Below, piece by piece: positions 28,441 to 35,330 of a stretch of 64,000 nucleotides of DNA; the stretch's first letter is position 1; the number at the start of each line of letters is the position of its first letter. The stretch is taken from the NCBI RefSeq assembly GCF_003332825.1, contig NZ_QIRF01000003.1:1-64000 (forward strand), written 5' to 3'. The notes under the pieces were generated by a model. It did not search any database, was not told the origin of the DNA, and saw nothing but the letters and a program-made list of their open reading frames with translations. The translations under genes were made by a program, and so were the position numbers. This DNA comes from Dyella sp. C9. GTDB lineage: Bacteria > Pseudomonadota > Gammaproteobacteria > Xanthomonadales > Rhodanobacteraceae.

Positions 28441-30312
28441 ATGAGTGATTTTCCACGCTGGAAATACGCGCTGGTCGCCATCGTACTGGTGTTCGGCATC
28501 GTCTATGCGCTGCCCAACGTGTTCCTGCCGGTGCCTGCCGTGCAGATCACGGCTAACCGCAACGGCACGGTCGACCAGGCGCTCGAGCAGAAGGTGAGTG
28601 ATACGCTGGCCAAGGCCAGCATCACCAGCACCGGCATCGAGATCAATGGCGACCACTTGGTGGCCAGCTTCACCAATGCCGACGTGCAGAAGAGCGCCTC
28701 CGACGCGATCAAGGCTGCGCTCGGCGACGACTACACCGTGGCCTTCAACCTCAAGTCCACCGTGCCGCACTGGCTCACGGCCATTGGCGCCAAGTCGATG
28801 CCGCTGGGCCTGGACCTGCAGGGCGGCGTGCACTTCCTCATGCAGGTCGATCAGGATGACGTGATCGACAAGCAGGAAACCCGCTACGCCGACGACATTC
28901 GCGCCTTGCTGCGCGAGAAGAACATCCGCTATGACTCGGTGACCCGCAATGCCCAGCGCGGGCAGGGCGTGTCGGTGGTGCTGAAGTCCGACGCCGACCG
29001 CCAGGCGGCGGCCAATGCGATCGCCACCGAATATCCGGACCTCGCCGTGCAGGACGCCGCCGCCACCGGTGACCGCTTTCCGCTCAATGCCGTGGTGCGG
29101 CCGGACAAGCTGCGCGAGCTGTCGCTCAACACCATTCGCCAGAACCTGGGCACGCTGCGCAACCGTATCAATGCGCTGGGCGTGTCCGAGCCGGTCATCC
29201 AGCAGCAGGGCGACAGCCGCATCGTGGTCGAGCTGGCTGGCGTGCAGGACACGGCCGAGGCCAAGAAGCTGATCGGTGCCACCGCCACCCTTGAGTACCG
29301 TGCCGGCTACGGTACCCCGCAGCAAGCCATCGATGCCCAGCGCAGTGGCATCGTTCCGCCGGATGCACGCTTGTACAAGGGTCGCGAAGGCCAGCCCTAC
29401 CTGCTCAGCAAGAACATCATCGTCACCGGCGACCAGCTGGTCGATGCGTCCTCCACCTTCGACCAGCAGAGCGGTTCGCCGGCGGTGTCGGTGACGTTGA
29501 ACTCGGCAGGTGCCAAGAAGATGCTGGATTTCACCACCGGCAATGTCGGCAAGCCGATGGGCGTGGTGTACGTCGAGCGCGTGGTCGACACCAAGACGGT
29601 GGACGGCAAGGAAGTGCGCACGCCGAAGATCACCGAGGAGGTGATCAACTACGCCACCATCAACGGCGTGTTCGGCAAGAACTTCCAGACCACCGGCCTG
29701 CGCAGCCCGAAGGAAGCCTCCGAGCTGGCGCTGCTGCTCAAGGGCGGCTCGCTGGCGGCGCCCGTCGACATCGTCGAGGAGCGCGTGATCGGTCCCAGCC
29801 TTGGCCAGGACAACATCGCCAAGGGCCTGCGTGCGGTGACCCTGGGCCTGGCCCTGGTGCTGCTGGCCGCGGCCGTCTACTACAAGCTGTTCGGCCTGGT
29901 GGCCGACGTGGCGCTGTTCTTCAACCTGGTGATCCTGGTGGCGGTGATGTCGGCCATCGGCGTGACCCTGACCATGCCGGGCATCGCGGGTATCGTGCTG
30001 ACCCTGGGCATGGCGATCGACGCCAACGTGCTGATCTGCGAACGCATACGCGAAGAGTTGCGCAACGGCTCCACGCCGCTGGCGGCGATCCGCGCGGGTT
30101 ATGACAAGGCGTGGGCGACCATTCTCGACGCCAACGTCACCCACCTGATCGCGGCGCTCGCGCTGACCACGATGGGCTCGGGCCCGATCAAGGGCTTCGG
30201 CGTCACGCTGCTGATCGGTATTCTGACCTCGATGTTCACCTCGGTCACCGTGACCCACGCCATCACGGCGTTGATCCACGGTCATCGCAAGCTCAAGACG
30301 CTGTCGGTTTGA
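28441..30312 (+). CDS. secD: protein translocase subunit SecD
   Basis: This 623-residue subunit uses the proton gradient to pull proteins through the Sec channel. It has an N-terminal transmembrane helix (KYALVAIVLVFGIVYALP), a large periplasmic P1 domain including LGLDLQGGVHFLMQV, and five C-terminal helices with the RND-type motifs TLGMAIDANVLICERIREE and GFGVTLLIGILTSMFTSV. Length is usual. It is followed 17 bp later by secF. Confidence 0.97.
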   Translation: MSDFPRWKYALVAIVLVFGIVYALPNVFLPVPAVQITANRNGTVDQALEQKVSDTLAKASITSTGIEINGDHLVASFTNADVQKSASDAIKAALGDDYTVAFNLKSTVPHWLTAIGAKSMPLGLDLQGGVHFLMQVDQDDVIDKQETRYADDIRALLREKNIRYDSVTRNAQRGQGVSVVLKSDADRQAAANAIATEYPDLAVQDAAATGDRFPLNAVVRPDKLRELSLNTIRQNLGTLRNRINALGVSEPVIQQQGDSRIVVELAGVQDTAEAKKLIGATATLEYRAGYGTPQQAIDAQRSGIVPPDARLYKGREGQPYLLSKNIIVTGDQLVDASSTFDQQSGSPAVSVTLNSAGAKKMLDFTTGNVGKPMGVVYVERVVDTKTVDGKEVRTPKITEEVINYATINGVFGKNFQTTGLRSPKEASELALLLKGGSLAAPVDIVEERVIGPSLGQDNIAKGLRAVTLGLALVLLAAAVYYKLFGLVADVALFFNLVILVAVMSAIGVTLTMPGIAGIVLTLGMAIDANVLICERIREELRNGSTPLAAIRAGYDKAWATILDANVTHLIAALALTTMGSGPIKGFGVTLLIGILTSMFTSVTVTHAITALIHGHRKLKTLSV

Positions 30313-30329
30313 GCTAGAGAGAATCCCAC

Positions 30330-31295
30330 ATGGAAATTTTCAACCACAACGCAAACGTGAACTTCCTCGGCATGAGGAAGTTCAGCGTGGGCCTCGCCAT
30401 CCTGCTGATGATCGCCTCCATCGCGCTGATCGCGGTGAAAGGCCTCAACTACGGCCTGGACTTCACCGGCGGTGTTTCGCTGGTGGTGGACTACGACAAT
30501 CCGGTGCAGGTTGGCGAGGTGCGCGACGCCCTCGAAAAGGGCGGCATGGAGCACACCCTGGTGCAGAGCCTGGGCGGCACCAAGGAAGTATCCATCCGCC
30601 TGCAGCCGAAGGACGACCCGCAGTCGGGCGTCGCCAACGGCGGCAAGGTGAACCTCGACCAGATCGCCCAGGACGTCATCAAGACGCTGCAGGTGGCACG
30701 TCCGGACGCCAGGCTCAAGAGCCGCGACTACGTGGGTTCGGCCGTCGGTGAGGAGCTGCGCAGCGACGGTATCCTGGCCGCCCTGGTGGTGATCGTCGGC
30801 ATCGGCATCTACCTCGGCATCCGCTTCGAATGGCGCTTCGCGGTGGCGGCCATCGCCACCGAGGCTCACGACGCACTGCTGACCGTGGGCATCTTCGCGC
30901 TCACCCAGCGCGAGTTCGACCTGACCGTGCTGGCCTCGGTGCTGGCAGTGATCGGTTACTCCATCAACGACAAGGTGGTGGTGTTCGACCGCGTGCGCGA
31001 GCTGTTCCGCCTGGCCCGCAAGGCCGAGCCGGAAGAGATCCTCAACCGCTCGATCAACAACACGCTGTCGCGAACCATCATCACCGCGTTGTTCACCGCC
31101 ATCACCATGGCCGCGCTGTACTTCTTCGGCGGCCCCGCCGTGCACGGCTTCGCCATCACCATGCTGATCGGCATCCTGGTGGGTACGCTGTCCTCGATCT
31201 TCGTGGCGAGCCCGATCCTGCTATGGCTGGGCGTGTCCAAGCAGGACCTGATGCCCAAGACCAAGGAAAACCCGGAGCTGGCGCGTCGGCCCTGA
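30330..31295 (+). CDS. secF: protein translocase subunit SecF
   Basis: This 321-residue partner of SecD has a first transmembrane helix near residues 14-32, the GLNYGLDFTGGVSLVV motif, and the C-terminal helices with ASVLAVIGYSINDKVVVFDRVRE and TMLIGILVGTLSSIFVASP. It is the last gene of the operon, with a strong terminator after it. Confidence 0.97.
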   Translation: MEIFNHNANVNFLGMRKFSVGLAILLMIASIALIAVKGLNYGLDFTGGVSLVVDYDNPVQVGEVRDALEKGGMEHTLVQSLGGTKEVSIRLQPKDDPQSGVANGGKVNLDQIAQDVIKTLQVARPDARLKSRDYVGSAVGEELRSDGILAALVVIVGIGIYLGIRFEWRFAVAAIATEAHDALLTVGIFALTQREFDLTVLASVLAVIGYSINDKVVVFDRVRELFRLARKAEPEEILNRSINNTLSRTIITALFTAITMAALYFFGGPAVHGFAITMLIGILVGTLSSIFVASPILLWLGVSKQDLMPKTKENPELARRP

Positions 31296-31320
31296 GCCAC
31301 GCCGTCATCCCCGAGAACCC

Positions 31321-31352
31321 AACGGCCCGGTCTTCCGGGCCGTTTTTTTTTG
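31321..31352 (+). terminator. rho-independent terminator after secF
   Basis: The 10-bp stem AACGGCCCGG-TCTT-CCGGGCCGTT (31321-31344) runs into nine T. It lies 25 bp past the secF stop. Between here and the next promoter (31353-31541) no gene or clear site was seen. Confidence 0.95.
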
Positions 31353-31541
31353 CGACATTCACCGATAGCCGTCAGTCCGCCCGGTCATTTCCCGGCGCCT
31401 GTTGCGTCGACTACAGCCGGCTGGCTACGTCGGCTCCCTGCTGTCTTTCCTGACTTTTCCGTCGTTGAAACCCCGCAATTGACGGGGGAGTGCGGGCTCC
31501 CAAGCGTTTGCTTACGACTGGCTGAGGACGTGAATTTTTTG

Positions 31542-31570
31542 TTGACATGTCGTAAGAAATAACTCATGGT
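31542..31570 (+). promoter_or_regulatory. promoter of first TonB receptor gene
   Basis: A consensus -35, TTGACA (31542-31547), and a -10-like CATGGT (31565-31570) have 17-bp spacing. The spacer contains GTAAGAAATA and the -10 is followed by CGCA; the same strings occur at the second receptor gene (35108-35137), where one extra base makes the -10 TATGGT at 18 bp. The shared spacer may bind an activator. Confidence 0.6.
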
Positions 31571-31576
31571 CGCAGG

Positions 31577-31759
31577 TACTTCCTGTTTTGTTCGTGAAAC
31601 ATTGCGGAAACGGAAGTGCATGAGCTGCGTGCTCAAGCAGGATGGGGTCTGCTGGGGGAGCCTTCAGATTCAAGCCTGACGTCTTTGGTTGACCCGCCTA
31701 TGGCGGCGTCGGCCCGGCTTTCTTTTGCCCATTTTGGGTCGTTTGGGGAGAAACATCCG
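31577..31759 (+). promoter_or_regulatory. structured 5' leader of first TonB receptor gene
   Basis: A ~183-nt untranslated leader. Elements in order: hairpin TGAGC-TGCGT-GCTCA (31621-31635); a box (31640-31672) containing TCTGCTGGGGGAGCCTT and CAGATTCA; hairpin CCGCC-TAT-GGCGG (31694-31706); hairpin CCCA-TTT-TGGG (31728-31738); then GGGGAG ahead of the ATG. The second receptor gene has the same order, with different bases in the paired arms of the first two hairpins. It does not match the c-di-GMP or other riboswitch cores that I know. Confidence 0.5.
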
Positions 31760-34700
31760 ATGAATTTGAGTTTCAATCGTAGTGTGGTGCTGCGCCGGTC
31801 CTCGTTGGCCGTTGCGCTCACCTTGGGACTGGCCGGCGTCGCGCTGGCCCAGTCGACCACCGGTACCATCTTTGGCCAGGCGGAAGCCGGCGAGACGGTC
31901 ACCGTGTCCGGCTCCACCGGCATCACCCGTTCGGTCACCGTGGACAAGGCCGGTCGTTACCGCGTCGCCAACCTGCCGCTGGGTACCTACACGGTGCAGC
32001 TGCAGAAGGACGGTGCCACCGTCGACACGCGCGACAACGTCTCGATCACCGTGAATGCCGGTACCGAAGTGTCGTTCGCCGCGGCGAGCAACGCCTCGGC
32101 ACTCTCGGCGGTGACGGTCACCGCCAATGCGCTGCCGGCCATCGACGTGTCGTCGGTCGACTCGCGTACGGTGATCACCTCGCAGGATCTCGAGCGCCTG
32201 CCGTTGGGGCGCAGTGCTGAGGCGATTGCGCTGCTCGCCCCGGGCGTCGTGTCCGGTAGCGGCTACTTCAGTGGCCCGACCGGTGGCTCCACCGTGTCGT
32301 TCGGCGGTTCGTCGGTTACCGAGAACGCCTATTACATCAACGGCTACAACACCACCGATCCGCTCAAGAACCTGGGTGGCGTCGGCCTGCCGTATGGCGC
32401 GATCGACCAGCAGGAAATCTACACGGGTGGCTACAGCGCCATGTACGGCCGTTCCGACGGCGGTGTGATCAGCCAGGTCGGCAAGCGCGGTACCAACGAA
32501 TGGCACTTTGGCGGCCAGGTGCTGTGGTCGCCGAAGTTCCTCGCCGAGAGCCCGCGCGATGTCTATTACCCGAACAATGCGCCGCTGCCCAATGGCGAAG
32601 GCTATGCCAACAAGAACCTGCCGGGCACGCTGTACCGCTCGCGCAAGGACAACGTGAAGTGGAACAACACGTACAGCGCCTATGTCGGCGGTCCGCTGAT
32701 CAAGGACAAGCTGTACCTGTTCGTAGCGGCGGAAGCCGAAAAGCAGGAAGGCAAGTCGACCTCGACGTCGGCGGCCTCGGTGCCGGCCAACACCTACTAC
32801 ACCTACAAGCTGCCCAAGTACTACGCCAAGCTCGACTGGAACATCAACGACAGCAACATCCTCGAGCTGACCAGCATTTCGAGCAAGACCGAATACAGCG
32901 GTGACCTGTACAAGTACAACTACTCGACGGGCCAAACGGGCGCCCTCGCAGGTCACGATACCTCGACCAAGATGGGTTCGGACATCTACGTCGGCAAGTA
33001 CACCAGCTACATCACCGACGACCTTACGTTCTCGGCCACCTACGGCCAGAACCACGCGATCGACTATTCGAACACGCCGGGCCTCACCACCACCCAGTCC
33101 TACCTGAGTGGCGTGACCAACCAGAATCCGGCCTATACCGGCGGCACGCCGATCCGCAACAGCAACAGCACGCTGTACGTCAAGGATGCGAACGCGCACA
33201 ACAAGACCCACGGCCTGCGCCTCGACCTGGAATACAAGCTGGGTGACCACCTGTTGTCGGCCGGTATCGACAACATGCACTACAAGGCCATCGACGAAGG
33301 CCAGCACGTGAGCGGCCCGGGCTACGCCTGGATCTTCTACAAGGCCGCGGCGGGCAAGGAAAACGTGCCTGTGCAGCCGGTGTTCGGCGTGGGCGCACCG
33401 GGTGGCCAGGGCTATTACGCGGCCCGCTACATCCTGACCACGACCACCAGCATGGCGGTGGACCAGAAGGCGCAGTACATCGAGGACACCTGGCAGGTCA
33501 ACGATCGCTGGATGGTGAAGCTGGGTCTGCGTGACGACCAGTTCACCAACTACAACAGCGCGGCCGAGCCGTACGTGAAGCAGAAGGACCAGTGGGCTCC
33601 GCGCCTGGGCTTCAGCTGGGACGTGCTGGGTGACTCCACCTTCAAGGTGTTCGGCAACCTCGGCCGCTACTACCTGGCTCTGCCCAACAGTGTGGCGATC
33701 CGTGGCGCTTCGGCCTCGACCTTCACCTATGAGTACTTCACCTACTCCGGCATCGACGCCAACGGCAATCCGACCGGCCTGAAGGCCATGGGCCCGGGCC
33801 CGGTGTCGACCAACGGCGAATACGGCCAGGCGCCGGATCCGAAGTCGGTGGCTGCGTCCAACCTGAAGTCGCAGTATCAGGACGAAGCGATCCTCGGCTT
33901 CAACAAGATGCTCAACTCCGAGTGGCTGTACGGCGCCAAGGTCACCCTGCGCAAGCTGGAGACCGCCATTGACGACGTTTGCGAACCTGAAGCCGTTGAG
34001 GCCAAGGTGGTGTCGATGGGCATCAATCCGAACAGCGTCGAGCTGCCGGGCGGCTGCCTGATCTTCAACCCGGGTGAGACCAACACCTTCATGTTGAAGA
34101 ACGCCAATGGCAACGGCTACACCAAGGTCAGCATGTCCACCAAGGACTGGGGCTTCACCTCGGGCGCCAAGCGCAAGTACTACGCCCTGGATCTGTTCCT
34201 GGAGCACCCGTTCAACGGTACCTGGATGGGTCGTGTCGACTACACGTTCTCGCGTAGTTACGGCAACACCGAGGGCCAGGTGCTCTCCACCATCGGCCAG
34301 GACGACGTCTCCAAGACGCAGGACTGGGATACGCCGGCACTGATGGAGAACAGCAACGGCGTGCTGTCCAACGATCGCACGCATCAGCTGAAGGCCTACG
34401 GCGCGTACCAGATCTCGCCGGAGTGGCTGGTGTCCGGCACGCTGCGCGTGATGTCGGGTGCGCCGAAGGCCTGCCTTGGCTACTACGGTCCGAACGAAAC
34501 CGATCCGTCGGGCTACAAGTCCAAGTACCGCTGGTGCGCGGGCGAGCCGACCCCGCTGGGCAGCCTGGGTCGCCTGCCGTGGACCAAGATCCTGGATCTT
34601 GGCGTGACCTATCGTCCGGAGTTCGCCGACAAGAAGCTGGCGTTTGCCTTCAACATCTTCAACGTGTTGAACGAGCGCAAGCCGACCGTGCTTGATGGCA

Positions 34701-34801
34701 CCTACGAGGCGGGCCGTTACACGGTGTCCAACACCTATGGTGCTGCGCTCTACCAGACCACGCCGCGTTACGGCCGCTTCTCGGTCACGTACGACTTCTA
34801 A
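31760..34801 (+). CDS. Oar-like TonB-dependent receptor, copy 1
   Basis: This 1013-residue outer-membrane protein has a signal peptide (cleavage after ALAQ, near residue 30), a carboxypeptidase-regulatory-like beta domain (about 32-100), a TonB-box-like SAVTVTA, a plug domain and a 22-strand barrel, ending in the BamA-recognised YDF. This is the Oar type, named after a Myxococcus protein; such receptors take up large substrates such as peptides or glycans by TonB energy. A longer frame from 31616 was rejected: it crosses the leader and lacks a signal peptide start. The ligand is unknown. It forms a tandem pair with the gene at 35331, sharing long near-identical N-terminal stretches. Confidence 0.9.
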   Translation: MNLSFNRSVVLRRSSLAVALTLGLAGVALAQSTTGTIFGQAEAGETVTVSGSTGITRSVTVDKAGRYRVANLPLGTYTVQLQKDGATVDTRDNVSITVNAGTEVSFAAASNASALSAVTVTANALPAIDVSSVDSRTVITSQDLERLPLGRSAEAIALLAPGVVSGSGYFSGPTGGSTVSFGGSSVTENAYYINGYNTTDPLKNLGGVGLPYGAIDQQEIYTGGYSAMYGRSDGGVISQVGKRGTNEWHFGGQVLWSPKFLAESPRDVYYPNNAPLPNGEGYANKNLPGTLYRSRKDNVKWNNTYSAYVGGPLIKDKLYLFVAAEAEKQEGKSTSTSAASVPANTYYTYKLPKYYAKLDWNINDSNILELTSISSKTEYSGDLYKYNYSTGQTGALAGHDTSTKMGSDIYVGKYTSYITDDLTFSATYGQNHAIDYSNTPGLTTTQSYLSGVTNQNPAYTGGTPIRNSNSTLYVKDANAHNKTHGLRLDLEYKLGDHLLSAGIDNMHYKAIDEGQHVSGPGYAWIFYKAAAGKENVPVQPVFGVGAPGGQGYYAARYILTTTTSMAVDQKAQYIEDTWQVNDRWMVKLGLRDDQFTNYNSAAEPYVKQKDQWAPRLGFSWDVLGDSTFKVFGNLGRYYLALPNSVAIRGASASTFTYEYFTYSGIDANGNPTGLKAMGPGPVSTNGEYGQAPDPKSVAASNLKSQYQDEAILGFNKMLNSEWLYGAKVTLRKLETAIDDVCEPEAVEAKVVSMGINPNSVELPGGCLIFNPGETNTFMLKNANGNGYTKVSMSTKDWGFTSGAKRKYYALDLFLEHPFNGTWMGRVDYTFSRSYGNTEGQVLSTIGQDDVSKTQDWDTPALMENSNGVLSNDRTHQLKAYGAYQISPEWLVSGTLRVMSGAPKACLGYYGPNETDPSGYKSKYRWCAGEPTPLGSLGRLPWTKILDLGVTYRPEFADKKLAFAFNIFNVLNERKPTVLDGTYEAGRYTVSNTYGAALYQTTPRYGRFSVTYDF

Positions 34802-34905
34802 CCCTAGTGTGGTCATCTCCCGTTCCCTAGGAACGGGGGCCATTACAAAGGGCGGCGATTGGTGTGAGTTCTTCGGTGCCTGCACCATCTGACGCTTCTT
34901 TTTCT

Positions 34906-34935
34906 ACCGCCGGCTTCAGCCGGCGGTTTTTTTTT
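34906..34935 (+). terminator. terminator after first TonB receptor gene
   Basis: The 10-bp stem ACCGCCGGCT-TC-AGCCGGCGGT (34906-34927) is followed by nine T. It lies about 105 bp past the stop, so the gene has a long 3' end. Confidence 0.92.
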
Positions 34936-35107
34936 GCGTCAGGGCGGCATTGGATTGCGCGCCAGTCGCGTAGATGTCAATCGCCGAGGGGCGGCTGATT
35001 GAAATAAATTCACGAAAATACAATGAATTGACCTGATCTTGCGGGCGAGGGGCGAACGCTGCGGCTGACCCATAGGCAAGTTCTTGTGCGGCGGTATTAA
35101 CGCCAGG
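34936..35107. other. gap upstream of second TonB receptor promoter
   Basis: No gene is supported here. The stretch around 35000-35030 is AT-rich ([27 protein letters not shown] composition) and might hold an upstream activator site or second promoter, but no good -35/-10 pair was found. The small frames that can be read are not in a coding style. Confidence 0.5.
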
Positions 35108-35137
35108 TTGACAGGCTGTAAGAAATAGCCGTATGGT
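35108..35137 (+). promoter_or_regulatory. promoter of second TonB receptor gene
   Basis: TTGACA (35108-35113) and TATGGT (35132-35137) are 18 bp apart, with GTAAGAAATA in the spacer and CGCA after the -10, as in the first receptor gene's promoter. Confidence 0.6.
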
Positions 35138-35143
35138 CGCAAG

Positions 35144-35330
35144 TAATTTCGCTACGACAGCTTGGCTTAAGCTTCGCGGCGAAAAGCGCAACTTATTGCG
35201 CACAGGCGGCGTGCAGGTGGGATCTGCTGGGGAGCCTTACAGATTCATGTCCAAACGCTTTTGGCCTACCGGAAATCGGTCGGGCTGGGTTCGTTTTGCC
35301 CAATTTTGGGGCTGCATTAGGGGAGATTAG
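35144..35330 (+). promoter_or_regulatory. structured 5' leader of second TonB receptor gene
   Basis: A ~187-nt leader matching that of the first receptor. Elements: hairpin GCGCAA-CTTA-TTGCGC (35186-35201); box GATCTGCTGGGGAGCCTT with CAGATTCA (35219-35247); hairpin ACCG-GAAAT-CGGT (35268-35280); hairpin CCCA-ATTT-TGGG (35299-35310); then GGGGAG nine bases before ATG 35331. The first two hairpins differ in sequence from copy 1 but keep pairing, which suggests that structure is selected. Confidence 0.5.

Noticed and set aside
28378..30285. 635-codon frame antisense to secD
   Set aside because: Same codon-bias artefact; secD on the plus strand is certain.
31577..31759. c-di-GMP (GEMM) riboswitch in the TonB receptor leaders
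   Set aside because: The conserved GEMM core blocks and receptor-tetraloop arrangement are not present; the shared boxes in the leaders are different.
31670..34888. Long open frame of 1072 codons antisense to the first TonB receptor gene
   Set aside because: Strong G/C third-position bias in the receptor gene creates long antisense frames; the product is His/Arg/Val-rich and matches no family, and the sense gene is unmistakable.
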